Shown: positions 1-7,153 of the stretch, in pieces
Position numbering within the stretch: the stretch's first letter is position 1
How the letters are laid out: every line of letters starts with the position of its first letter
From: Chloroflexi bacterium UBA5177
GTDB lineage: Bacteria; Chloroflexota; UBA5177
Length of the DNA: 13,398 nucleotides
Direction of reading: 5' to 3'
NCBI GenBank assembly: GCA_002413265.1
Contig: DHWR01000285.1
Span: 58,252 to 71,649 of the forward strand
Program-made: the position numbers and the translations under genes
Notes under the pieces: model-generated
The model's database searches: none
What the model saw: only the letters and a program-made list of their open reading frames with translations
Told to the model about the DNA's origin: nothing

Positions 1-809
1 GGCGCTTCGGTTCCATATCCCGCTTCCAGCTGCTCCACGTACTCCCGCGCCTCAGGATTCTCCTGCAGCGCCTCGTCGATCTGCGTTCGAAACGCGCTGG
101 CCCGTAGCTGCAGCGCTTCGAGAGGAAGGTCAACTCCGAGCAGGACCGCGAGCCGCTGCAGCAGCGCCAGGGACACACCGGGGTTGGGGGTGGCCGATAT
201 GTAGTGAGGCACGTTACCCCACAAGCTCACCGCCGGCCGCCCGGTGGCCAGCCAGGCGTCGTGGAGCGCACCTATGACACCGGTCGGGCCCTCGTAAGAC
301 GACATCTCCACACCCAAAATCTCGAGGTTTGGTATGTTCTCAGTCCCCGCTGCAAAGCCGGTCAGTTTGGGTTCGATGGTATGCGGAACTTCGGCGAGCA
401 ACGCTCCGAGCGAGATGAGCTGCGAGACGTCAAGCTCATCTGCCAGTGTGGTGAAGATACGGCAGTAGGTTCTCCACCTGAGCTGGGGTTCAACGCCCAG
501 AAACAGGACCAAATCCCGCTCGGCGGCAGGTAGGCGGTGCGCGAAAAACCGGTTCTGCGGCCACGTGATGGAACGTTTTTGCTCCGTCAGGGTGATGATC
601 GGACGCGCCTCCGTGAAGTCGTAGAACTCCTCGGGATCGACCTCCGCCAGCTTGGTAGTCCCAAGCAGACGAAGCAGCGTCTCCACGGCAAACGTCGCTG
701 CCTGAGCGGCGTCGTTCCAGCCCGCGAAGGCCGCCACGAGAACAGGCCGGCGTAGACGCGGGAGAACCGGCTTCTCGAGGAACGGCAGCTCTTCCATCGA
801 CACGTTCAT
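1..809 (-). CDS. PAC2 family protein (proteasome-assembly-chaperone-like), cut by the window edge
   Basis: I translated this frame by hand; it stays open for 269 codons to the left edge, so the C-terminus is missing. The protein starts MNVSMEELPFLEKPVL. It carries the PAC2-type segment AFAGWNDAAQAAT (residues 27-39), a central LISLGALLAEVPHT (131-144) and SYEGPTGVIGALHDAW (171-186), followed by VSLWGNVPHYISATPNPG (194-211). This pattern is typical of the PAC2 family of actinobacteria and Chloroflexi-like bacteria, relatives of archaeal/eukaryotic proteasome assembly chaperones. The bacterial members have no settled biochemical role. The end visible here (RTQIDEALQENPEAREYVEQ) resembles the usual helical tail, so little is probably lost. 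ATG at 809 is chosen over the internal ATG at 797. No clear Shine-Dalgarno site is visible for either. It lies downstream of glnA, separated by a hairpin. Family assignment is firm; function is not. Confidence 0.85.
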   Translation of the reverse strand, partial: MNVSMEELPFLEKPVLPRLRRPVLVAAFAGWNDAAQAATFAVETLLRLLGTTKLAEVDPEEFYDFTEARPIITLTEQKRSITWPQNRFFAHRLPAAERDLVLFLGVEPQLRWRTYCRIFTTLADELDVSQLISLGALLAEVPHTIEPKLTGFAAGTENIPNLEILGVEMSSYEGPTGVIGALHDAWLATGRPAVSLWGNVPHYISATPNPGVSLALLQRLAVLLGVDLPLEALQLRASAFRTQIDEALQENPEAREYVEQLEAGYGTEA

Positions 810-835
810 CCATAGCAGGTTGCATGCCGATACGT

Positions 836-866
836 GAAGGGAGCCCGCTCTTTGCGGGCTCCCTTC
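836..866 (-). terminator. Perfect 13-bp hairpin after glnA, probable terminator
   Basis: The arms GAAGGGAGCCCGC (836-848) and GCGGGCTCCCTTC (854-866) are perfectly complementary around a 5-nt loop (TCTTT). The hairpin lies 9 bp beyond the glnA stop and 26 bp before the PAC2 start. There is no T-run on the minus strand past the stem, so this is a U-less type of terminator or a processing/stability hairpin. It may only attenuate transcription into the PAC2 gene, which otherwise shows no evident promoter in the remaining gap. Confidence 0.75.
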
Positions 867-875
867 GTGCTGCGC

Positions 876-2336
876 CTACACGTCGTGATAGAGGAAGAAC
901 TCGTAGGGGTGCGGCCTTAGCTGCACCGGATCCAGCTCTCGCTCTCGCTTGTACTCGATCCAGGTGTCGAGCAAATCCTCTGTAAAGACTCCGCCCTCGA
1001 GCAGGAAATCGTGATCGCGCTGAAGCGAATCGAGCACCTCTCCCAGGCTTCCGGGAGTGCTCTTGATGCCCGCTCGCTCTCCCTCATCCAGCTCGTACAG
1101 ATCCGCCTCGATCGGAGCCGGAGGCTCTATTCGCTTGCTGATTCCGTCGAGCCCCGCCATCAACATTGCCGAGAAAGCAAGGTACGGATTGGCCGACGGG
1201 TCGGGCGGGCGGAACTCGATTCGCCGAGCCCGTGGGCTGTCTGAGTACGTGGGGATCCGGATGCACGCGCTGCGGTTCCGCTGCGAATACACCAGGTTAA
1301 TCGGAGCCTCATAGCCAGGTACCAGCCGCCGGTAGGAGTTGGTCGTCGGTGCCGCCAGCGCGAGTATGGCCGGAGCGTGCGCCAGCAGCCCACCGACGTA
1401 ATGACGCGCGGTGTCGCTGAGCATCGCGTAGCCGCTGGACTCAAAGAAGAGGTTGTCCTCATCGTTGAAGAGGCTCTGATGAACGTGCATGCCCGAACCG
1501 TTGTCCTGGAATATCGGCTTTGGCATGAACGTAGCGACGTAGCCGCGTTGCGCCGCCGTGTTCTTGACGATGTACTTGTACGTCTGGACCGCGTCTCCCA
1601 TCTGAGTCAGCGTTCCGAATTTCATGTCGATCTCTGACTGCCCGGCCGTGCCTACTTCGTGGTGGTGCGCCTCGACGTCTACTCCGGCCGCGAGTAAGTT
1701 CTCAACCATTTCGGCACGGAGGTTCTGAAGCTTGTCCGTCGGGGGAACCGGGAAGTAGCCCTCTTTAGTGCGCGGGCGGTACGCAAGGTTCGGGGACCCG
1801 TTCTTTCCTGAATTCCAGATGCCCTCGTCCGAGTCGATGTGGTAGTAACCCGAGTGGCTCGTCTGGTCGAACGCTAGGCTGTTGAAAACGTAGAACTCTA
1901 CCTCAGGCCCCCAGTAGCTGGTGGTCGCGATTCCGCTTCGGCGAAGGTGTTCCTCCGCGCGTATCGCGATCCGCCTAGGGTCCCTCGAATACGGCTCCAG
2001 CGTCACCGGCTGGTGGACCGTACACACCACGCTTAGCGTCGGAACCTCACAGAACGGATCGACGAAAGCCGTACGCATGTCGGGCAGCAGAACCATGTCG
2101 CTTTCGTGGATCTTCTGGAAGCCGCGGATGCTGGAGCCGTCGAAGCCGAAGCCCTCTTCCAGCGTGCTTTCCGAGACCTTATGCAGGGGCACCGAGAAAT
2201 GCTGCCACCCGCCAACCAGGTCGACGAACTTCACGTCTACCTGGCGAATGCCTGCGTCTCGGGCCCATTCGAGAGTGTCTTCGGGGTCAGGTCGTATCGC
2301 CCCCTGGGCATCGATTTGTGTGGCCAAGGCCTTCAT
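876..2336 (-). CDS. glnA: Glutamine synthetase, type I (GSI)
   Basis: Makes glutamine from glutamate, ammonia and ATP in the cytoplasm; GSI acts as a dodecamer. The 486-aa product has the N-terminal signature FGFDGSS (63-69), the metal-binding stretch GPEVEFYVF (143-151) and the ATP-site signature KPIFQDNGSGMHVHQSL (273-289). It also has the glutamate/transition-state region APINLVYSQRNRSACIRIP (344-362) and EFRPPDPSANPYLAF (374-388). Tyr414 in DLYELDEGE aligns with the adenylylated tyrosine of the GSI-beta type (NLYDLPPEE in E. coli), so adenylylation is possible, but no glnE is in the window. I start at ATG 2336. A longer reading back to 2585 adds 83 residues unlike any GS and would run across the divergent control region and the neighbouring gene. 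AGAGAGG sits almost against the ATG, closer than is usual for a Shine-Dalgarno site. Confidence 0.96.
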   Translation of the reverse strand: MKALATQIDAQGAIRPDPEDTLEWARDAGIRQVDVKFVDLVGGWQHFSVPLHKVSESTLEEGFGFDGSSIRGFQKIHESDMVLLPDMRTAFVDPFCEVPTLSVVCTVHQPVTLEPYSRDPRRIAIRAEEHLRRSGIATTSYWGPEVEFYVFNSLAFDQTSHSGYYHIDSDEGIWNSGKNGSPNLAYRPRTKEGYFPVPPTDKLQNLRAEMVENLLAAGVDVEAHHHEVGTAGQSEIDMKFGTLTQMGDAVQTYKYIVKNTAAQRGYVATFMPKPIFQDNGSGMHVHQSLFNDEDNLFFESSGYAMLSDTARHYVGGLLAHAPAILALAAPTTNSYRRLVPGYEAPINLVYSQRNRSACIRIPTYSDSPRARRIEFRPPDPSANPYLAFSAMLMAGLDGISKRIEPPAPIEADLYELDEGERAGIKSTPGSLGEVLDSLQRDHDFLLEGGVFTEDLLDTWIEYKRERELDPVQLRPHPYEFFLYHDV

Positions 2337-2413
2337 CCTCTCTGGTTTTCTAGACTGTACGGGCGTATCGAAGGCCGGAGATAGAGTGACGCGTACAAAA
2401 ACGAGCGCACCAG

Positions 2414-2432
2414 TTTGTGCAACCTGCACAAA
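2414..2432. promoter_or_regulatory. Perfect inverted repeat between glnA and the flavin reductase gene, operator candidate
   Basis: TTTGTGCA (2414-2421), spacer ACC, TGCACAAA (2425-2432): a perfect 8-bp inverted repeat with a 3-bp spacer, 78 bp upstream of the glnA ATG and 43 bp upstream of the GTG of the plus-strand gene. On the minus strand it contains TTGCAC, which resembles a -35 hexamer, but I see no convincing -10 at the right distance. The geometry fits a dimeric DNA-binding protein. It does not match the NtrC or Bacillus GlnR/TnrA consensus closely, so the regulator is unknown. Confidence 0.5.
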
Positions 2433-2436
2433 GGAA

Positions 2437-2451
2437 ACGTCTGGTAGACGT
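2437..2451. promoter_or_regulatory. Second inverted repeat in the glnA divergent region
   Basis: ACGTCT (2437-2442), spacer GGT, AGACGT (2446-2451): a perfect 6-bp inverted repeat with the same 3-bp spacer as its neighbour. The two centres (2423 and 2444) are 21 bp apart, two helical turns, so bound proteins would lie on the same DNA face. The half-site sequences differ, so this may be a different factor or a weaker site. Confidence 0.35.
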
Positions 2452-2474
2452 GGCCTGCCGGCCGCCGGCGCGGC

Positions 2475-3032
2475 GTGAGCGAGATCGAGGGTCGGCTCGG
2501 TAGCTTCCGCGGCGGCGAAGACCGCGGTGAGGGAACCGGCGAGCTGGACGACGACCCCGTCGGCGGCCGCTGGCTTCGGCGGCACATGGCTGCGGGCGTG
2601 GTCGCCCTCACGACCGTGATCGACGGTGGCTTCAGGGCCGCGACCTTGAACACCTGTGTCGTGGCGTCATTGGACCCCCTTCTGATTCTGGTGTCCATTG
2701 AGCTCGATTCGCAGATGGATGAGTGGCTCGACGAGTCAGGCAGGTTCGCAATCTCTATCCTGCCGTGGCGCCAGAAGTTCTTTGCTGACCAGTTTGCGGG
2801 CTTCACGCCACTTGCCTCGACCGCCTTTTCCGGCATCGATTTCTTTACGGCGGATACGGGCTGTCCAATCCTCTCAGGGTGCATCGGTTGGGCCGATTGC
2901 CGGGTGGACTCCAAGATTCTTACGGGAGACCATCGCCTCTTCTTGGGCAACGTCGTCGCCGCCGGAGCCGGACCGTCGGAGCACGAATCTCCGCTTATCT
3001 ACTACCTGAGTCGATACGCACGAACCGACTAG
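2475..3032 (+). CDS. Flavin reductase-like domain protein (FMN-binding split barrel)
   Basis: A 185-aa protein of the flavin reductase-like family (HpaC/DIM6-NTAB type), usually small FMN- or FAD-binding NAD(P)H:flavin oxidoreductases that supply reduced flavin to a partner oxygenase. The domain begins near residue 32. HMAAGVVALTT is followed by RAATLNTCVVASLDPLLILV, where the family has its flavin-phosphate-binding N-terminal strands, and a later GDHRLFLGNVVAAGAG matches the usual GDHxxFxGxV strand. The GTG at 2475 gives a charged, Gly-rich leader of about 30 residues that is not part of the domain. A start nearer residue 24-38 (CTG, or ATG at 2586) is possible, since no Shine-Dalgarno site fixes it. 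It is divergent from glnA, and its last 38 bp overlap the end of the opposing PucR-type gene. No oxygenase partner is in the window, so the substrate is unknown. Confidence 0.85.
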   Translation: MSEIEGRLGSFRGGEDRGEGTGELDDDPVGGRWLRRHMAAGVVALTTVIDGGFRAATLNTCVVASLDPLLILVSIELDSQMDEWLDESGRFAISILPWRQKFFADQFAGFTPLASTAFSGIDFFTADTGCPILSGCIGWADCRVDSKILTGDHRLFLGNVVAAGAGPSEHESPLIYYLSRYARTD

Positions 3033-4479
3033 GCGATCCGTCCATCAGTCTGAGCGCCAGGTCCAGGGCGAATACCTCGTCCGCGTCGCGCCAATCGATG
3101 CCTAGGAGTTTCTCCAGACGTCGCAGTCGATAGATAAGCGTATTTCGATGTACCGCCAGATTGTCTGAAGCCTCTTTGGCATTCCTCCCAGCTCGCAGGT
3201 ACTCACTCAGGGTGAGCAGAAGCTCGGAGTTGCCGGCGGAGCCGTCCATAAGCGGTCCGAGTCTGGCTCGCACAAAGGCCTCGGCTCCTCGAAGTGAGCC
3301 GAGAAGAGCCTCCAGCTCTACCAGCTCGTATCGCGTCACGGCATCCTGCCCACCGCGCGCCAACGCTTCCAGAGACTGCCTCACCGCCTCCTGTGCCCGT
3401 TCTGGCCCTTTATGGGTCCGGCTGACACCTAGGCGGAGGTCGGAAAGTACCATTCGTACGCTCACCGCCGACACGAGGGAGTCCCAGGCAAAGCGCTCTG
3501 GCGTCGCGGCCAGCAGAACCAACTTGTCGCTCTCGAGAGTTACGGCGACGGCTATGCTTCTGCCGTCCATCTCGGCGTTCAGCGCGGACGCGAGACCGAG
3601 GACCATCGACGGAGGGCAGGCGGCTGCAGCCGCTACCCACGAGGCACCCGTGAACAGACCCGCGGGAGGTGCAGAAAGTACTTCCGTAAGTGAAGGAAGC
3701 ATGGGAGACGGCTCCTGCGAAAGCGCGATCGCGCAGGCTGACGCCAGACTGGCAACCGCTGCCTCTTGCGCATCCAATTGACGTTCGTCGACGTCGACGA
3801 GGGCGACGAAGCCTCTGATCGTCTGAGCTGTCGCGACCGGGCTGACCAGCGACTGAGGAGGTCCGCTCACGAGAACGTGCGAGGTTCGCGGGTCCGTGAT
3901 CGCCGTGCGCAGCCGCTGCAGCAAGAATTCGGGAAACCGTGCCCCACGCGGCCGGATGAGAGTTTTGCCTTCGCGATCGAGGAGGGCGATCGCCCCGGTG
4001 CGCTGTGCGGCGAGCGCCACGAGCTCCTCCGCGGGCGTTCCCGCAATCGCCGCCTCGACCAGTACTCGATGCAGTTCCTGGTCGGTCGCGAAAAGCTCGC
4101 GTCTGCGACGAGCTATGAAGCGCTCAATCTCGGCCCGAACCTCATTCAGTTCCGTGTCTGGCGGCAGGAGTGCAGCGGGCAGCCGCCCAATCTGCAAGCG
4201 GCTTATTTGCTCGTCGGTCGGCTCGCCGGCCAAAGCCAGCATCACGACGCCCGCGCTCTCGAGCTCTTCCAGGCGATCGAGAATATCCACGATCCGCGAC
4301 GCCGGCACCAACACCGCTTCGCCCCCCTCCAGCAGCCCCAGGCCCGTGGAACGAGCAACGACCGGCCACGACACGCGAGAGCGCAGCGCGCCAGGGCCGC
4401 CGGCGATCAGTCTGGCTCCCGGAAGAACCTCGCGGGCGACACTTTGTACTGAGGGCTCGTATGGAGGCTTGGCAGGCAC
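2995..4479 (-). CDS. PucR/CdaR-type transcriptional regulator
   Basis: A 494-aa DNA-binding regulator of the PucR family. The N-terminal part (about 8-125) resembles the PucR ligand domain, with LIAGGPGALRSRVSW near its start. A middle region follows that could hold GAF-like and GGDEF-like folds, including IALLDREGKTLIRPRG. The C-terminus has the helix-turn-helix typical of PucR/CdaR proteins: YLRAGRNAKEASDNLAVHRN (428-447) then TLIYRLRRLEKLLGIDW. Known members control purine, sugar-diacid or amino-acid catabolism in response to a metabolite; the ligand here cannot be read from sequence. The GTG start lies 1 bp after the glmS stop, so translation is probably coupled and the gene is likely co-transcribed with glmS. 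The stop lies 38 bp inside the convergent flavin reductase gene. Finding such a regulator fused to glmS transcription is not something I recognise as standard. Confidence 0.88.
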   Translation of the reverse strand: MPAKPPYEPSVQSVAREVLPGARLIAGGPGALRSRVSWPVVARSTGLGLLEGGEAVLVPASRIVDILDRLEELESAGVVMLALAGEPTDEQISRLQIGRLPAALLPPDTELNEVRAEIERFIARRRRELFATDQELHRVLVEAAIAGTPAEELVALAAQRTGAIALLDREGKTLIRPRGARFPEFLLQRLRTAITDPRTSHVLVSGPPQSLVSPVATAQTIRGFVALVDVDERQLDAQEAAVASLASACAIALSQEPSPMLPSLTEVLSAPPAGLFTGASWVAAAAACPPSMVLGLASALNAEMDGRSIAVAVTLESDKLVLLAATPERFAWDSLVSAVSVRMVLSDLRLGVSRTHKGPERAQEAVRQSLEALARGGQDAVTRYELVELEALLGSLRGAEAFVRARLGPLMDGSAGNSELLLTLSEYLRAGRNAKEASDNLAVHRNTLIYRLRRLEKLLGIDWRDADEVFALDLALRLMDGSPSRFVRIDSGSR

Positions 4480-4480
4480 C

Positions 4481-6241
4481 CTACTTCACAGTTACGCTTT
4501 TTGCCAGGTTACGGGGTTTGTCCGGATCGCAGCCTCGAAGCAAAGCAAGCCGGTACGCCAGCAGCTGTGCGAGTACCGCGACCTCATACTGACCGGAGCC
4601 CGCGCCACTTACCTCGAGGGTCATGTCGAATTCCGGTTCAGGTTCTGGAGAAAGCCCTACTGTGAAGGCTCCCCGCGCCTTGACTTCAGCCGCAGCGGCT
4701 AACACTTCGGCCCTGAAGTCGTCGTCCGGGGCCAGGATGAGCACCGGTGTTCCATGTGTGATGAGGGCGATGACACCATGCTTCAGCTCGCCCGAGGCGA
4801 AGCCTTCCGCGTGCATGTAGCTGACTTCCTTGATCTTCAGCGCGGCTTCCAGTGCCTGGGGGTGATTCCGGTGCCTGCCAAGGATGAACATGTGCTGATG
4901 ATCCACTACTCTGCGCGCGACGTCCAACACCGCGCCGTCATTGGCCTCCGCTCGAAGTAGCTCCTTCAGTCTGCAAGCCGCCGCCAGTACCTCCGCCTGG
5001 CCTCGTTCCGGATCGCCTGCGACTGTGTACGCCGTCATCTGCATCACGGCGAGCTTCGCGGTGTATGACTTTGTAGAGAGAACGCAGCGCTCCGGTCCGC
5101 AACCGAGAAGCACGCTCAGGTCAGCGAAGCGGTGCAGCGCCGACCCTTCGGCATTCACGAGCGCGGCAACCGTCGCACCACTTGTTCGTGCGGCGCGCAC
5201 CGCTTCCAGCACGTCGATGGTTTCGCCACTCTGAGAGAAGGCAATGACGAGGCTCCCGGGGCCCATCGATGGAAGCACCAGCTCGATCTCAGATCCTATG
5301 ACAGCGGTGGCACTTCGGTGACCGATTTCGGACAACATGTATCGAGCCGCAAGGGCCGCGTGGAAAGCCGTCCCGCATCCCACGAGATAGATGTCCCGCG
5401 ACGCGGCGATGGCTCGCGCCAGCCCCTCCGCATCCTGCCGCCTACCTGCGATCTGCTCGAGCACTCGAGGCTGCTCCTCGATTTCCTTTTCCATGTAGTG
5501 TGTGTAGCCGTTCAAGCCGGAGCTTCGCCCGTCCCACGACAGAGCTCGCATCTCCGGCTCGATCGAGCGCCCGTCCGCAACCTCGAACACGTCTATTCCG
5601 GCGCTCGAGATGCACGCCGCCTGACCGTCTTCGAGAAACGCAATCTCACGCGTGTGGTCGAAAATTGCGATGGGGTCCGACGCAACATAGAAAGCGTCTC
5701 GATCCCAGCCGAGGGCCAGCGGAGAGCCATTCTTGGCCACTGCTATCTGCTCCGTGAGGGCATCAAGCACAGCTACTGCGCTGAGCCCCTGGACCTCTCT
5801 GAACACCCGCAGCAGGGCGGGAAGCAGATCCCCTTCCCGCTCGAGCTCCTCTTCCAGCAGATGAACCAGCACCTCCGTGTCGGTTTGGGAGAGAAACCGG
5901 TGTTCGCGGCTGAGGCGTGACCCAAGCTCGCGATAATTTTCGACGATGCCGTTGTGGATCAGCGCAAAGCGGCTGCCGCAGTCGAGATGAGGATGAGCGT
6001 TCGCCTGAGTGACTCCTCCGTGTGTCGCCCACCGAGTGTGACCGAGAGAGGCCCGCGCATCGGATAGATCGGTGATCGCATCCGAAATCGATCCGACCGC
6101 CTTCTCAAGGACAGCCGTCCCGTTTCGTGCCACCGCTACTCCCCACGAGTCGTATCCTCTGTACTCCAGATGTTTCAAGCCGGCGAGGACATCCGTCGCG
6201 GGCCGTTCACGCTGCGCGACGAAACCAAATATTCCGCACAT
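4481..6241 (-). CDS. glmS: Glutamine--fructose-6-phosphate aminotransferase (isomerizing)
   Basis: Makes glucosamine-6-phosphate from fructose-6-phosphate and glutamine, the first step to UDP-GlcNAc and peptidoglycan. The 586-aa protein (family norm about 600) starts MCGIFGFV, leaving Cys as the N-terminal nucleophile after Met removal. The glutaminase domain covers about 2-220, with LEYRGYDSWG (25-34), HTRWATHG (68-75), HNGIVENY (96-103) and TDTEV (120-124). Two SIS domains follow: VGCGTAFHA (287-295) and SQSGETIDV (336-344) in the first, and ALEAALKIKEVSYMHAEGF (463-481) with GELKHG (484-489) in the second. It ends with the canonical KPRNLAKSVTV. ATG 6241 is fixed by the need for Cys2 and by GGAG at 6248-6251 (minus strand, 6-nt spacer), the best ribosome site in the window. 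The open frame back to 6319 is rejected. A glmS ribozyme lies 100 nt upstream. Confidence 0.98.
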   Translation of the reverse strand: MCGIFGFVAQRERPATDVLAGLKHLEYRGYDSWGVAVARNGTAVLEKAVGSISDAITDLSDARASLGHTRWATHGGVTQANAHPHLDCGSRFALIHNGIVENYRELGSRLSREHRFLSQTDTEVLVHLLEEELEREGDLLPALLRVFREVQGLSAVAVLDALTEQIAVAKNGSPLALGWDRDAFYVASDPIAIFDHTREIAFLEDGQAACISSAGIDVFEVADGRSIEPEMRALSWDGRSSGLNGYTHYMEKEIEEQPRVLEQIAGRRQDAEGLARAIAASRDIYLVGCGTAFHAALAARYMLSEIGHRSATAVIGSEIELVLPSMGPGSLVIAFSQSGETIDVLEAVRAARTSGATVAALVNAEGSALHRFADLSVLLGCGPERCVLSTKSYTAKLAVMQMTAYTVAGDPERGQAEVLAAACRLKELLRAEANDGAVLDVARRVVDHQHMFILGRHRNHPQALEAALKIKEVSYMHAEGFASGELKHGVIALITHGTPVLILAPDDDFRAEVLAAAAEVKARGAFTVGLSPEPEPEFDMTLEVSGAGSGQYEVAVLAQLLAYRLALLRGCDPDKPRNLAKSVTVK

Positions 6242-6340
6242 GGATATCTCCAAGAAAGCTACGAACAGCTCGGAAGAACGGTGCATTCGCACGCCAAATG
6301 CCACGCACCCAACCGTCACCGTCTGGTTGGTAGCGCACTT

Positions 6341-6471
6341 CGAACGCTCATTGTCAGGGGATTACTCGCCCTGGTTTGCTTCGTTCGTTACGGTTGTGCG
6401 GACCGAGAGGCCACCCGCCGAATAGTTCGATAGACCTCTGCCTCGTCACCCACCTGCGCGGGCCCGGCGCT
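6341..6471 (-). ncRNA. glmS ribozyme: glmS self-cleaving ribozyme/riboswitch in the glmS leader
   Basis: On the minus strand, from 6471 downward, I read A then GCGCC (cleavage expected between A6471 and G6470). P1 is CCCGC (6462-6458), loop GCAG, GTGGG (6453-6449). Then come TGACGAGG (6448-6441), AGAGG (6439-6435), ATCGAA (6431-6426), TTCGGCGG (6422-6415), CCTCT (6410-6406), CGGT/ACCG (P3, 6405-6402 with 6394-6391), GCAAACC, P4 CAGGG/CCCTG (6373-6369 with 6359-6355) and an ACAATGAG tail. This order and these invariant blocks match the Bacillus glmS ribozyme as I remember it. P2 is GGAGG:CCTCC in Bacillus and AGAGG:CCTCT here, a compensated pair. CGCC (6469-6466) can pair with GGCG (6419-6416) as the core pseudoknot. 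The known RNA uses glucosamine-6-phosphate as cofactor to cut its own mRNA and so lowers glmS expression. Its place 100 nt before glmS settles the identity. The rest of the gap (6472-6526 and 6242-6340) shows only the glmS ribosome site and no clear promoter. Confidence 0.93.
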
Positions 6472-6526
6472 TTACTAACGTTCTCTTCTCGGCGGCGCCT
6501 CCTCTTGACAAAATGGCGCTCGTATC

Positions 6527-7153
6527 TTAGCTCAATTCACTGAGCCAGTCGCGATTGAAGCGATTCATCGCAACTTCCGCCCCCTCCGACAAGATCGTCT
6601 CGATCGCGTCGCACGCGATATTGGAAAGGGCCGTCAGCACGCGCTCCTGCTCGGGGGGAAATCTTTGCAGCACGTAGACCCTCCCCGGACCGGTCGGTCG
6701 ATCGATTCCTACCCTGAGTCGAACAAACCTGTCGGTTCCAAGCTCCTGGATGATCGACTTCAGTCCCCCATTGCCCCCGGAGCTTCCCTCCGTCCGAATG
6801 CGGAGCCGCCCAAAGGGAAGATCCAGATCGTCACAGACGACCAGCAGGTTCGCCGGGGGAACCTTGTAATAGCTCAGCAGGCGGTGGACTGCGAAGCCGC
6901 TCTCATTCATGAAGGTGAACGGCATTGCGAGCACCACAGGTTTGCCCGCGACCGTACCGCGGGCAATGTCGGCGTGATGCTTGGAGCCCTTGAATACCAG
7001 GGAGTGGCGCTCCGCGAATCTCTCAATGACGACAAAGCCAATGTTATGTCGCGTGTGCTCGTATTTCGCTCCGGGATTCCCGAGCCCGACCACCATGTGC
7101 AGACCTTCGGCATTGTCCGCTTCCTCGGTTTCGCGACGCCGAAACAAACGCAT
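6527..7153 (-). CDS. pth: Peptidyl-tRNA hydrolase
   Basis: Releases tRNA from peptidyl-tRNAs that drop off the ribosome. With ATG 7153 the product is 208 aa (usual about 190). GLGNPG (23-28) supplies the substrate-binding Asn. RHNIGF (35-40) holds the catalytic His36, PFTFMNESG (78-86) the conserved Asn83, and CDDLDLPFG (108-116) the catalytic-dyad Asp109. SSGGNGGLKSII (124-135) and RVGI (147-150) are also as expected. A basic and acidic N-terminal extension of about 18 residues precedes the domain, so a start at the Met just before VVGLGNPG (residue 20) cannot be excluded. The ATG shares its A with the TGA stop of rsmA (TGATG), the classic coupling arrangement and my reason for preferring it over an earlier GTG at 7174. 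It is the last gene before the glmS leader. Confidence 0.95.
   Translation of the reverse strand: MRLFRRRETEEADNAEGLHMVVGLGNPGAKYEHTRHNIGFVVIERFAERHSLVFKGSKHHADIARGTVAGKPVVLAMPFTFMNESGFAVHRLLSYYKVPPANLLVVCDDLDLPFGRLRIRTEGSSGGNGGLKSIIQELGTDRFVRLRVGIDRPTGPGRVYVLQRFPPEQERVLTALSNIACDAIETILSEGAEVAMNRFNRDWLSELS

Noticed and set aside
2401..2425. NtrC-like site (GCAC...GTGC) in the glnA upstream region
   Set aside because: The spacing is 6 bp, not the 7 bp of the NtrC consensus, and no sigma-54 -24/-12 promoter is evident.
2337..2585. An 83-codon N-terminal extension of glnA in the same frame
   Set aside because: It resembles no glutamine synthetase N-terminus and would cover the divergent control region and the start of the flavin reductase gene.
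2333..2950. Minus-strand reading frame of 205 codons
   Set aside because: Opposes the flavin reductase gene and overlaps the glnA control region. The composition is basic and Pro/Ser-rich with no domain.
3896..4702. Long plus-strand reading frame of 268 codons
   Set aside because: Ser/Arg-rich, low-complexity translation antisense to the PucR-type gene and glmS, both of which have clear family motifs.
6242..6319. A 26-codon N-terminal extension of glmS
   Set aside because: GlmS needs Cys right after the initiator Met, and GGAG is correctly spaced before ATG 6241. The extension reads into the leader between ribozyme and gene.
6505..6533. Plus-strand TTGACA suggesting a promoter reading into pth antisense
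   Set aside because: No acceptable -10 at 16-18 bp and no plus-strand gene downstream for over 2.7 kb. It could encode an antisense RNA, but nothing supports that.
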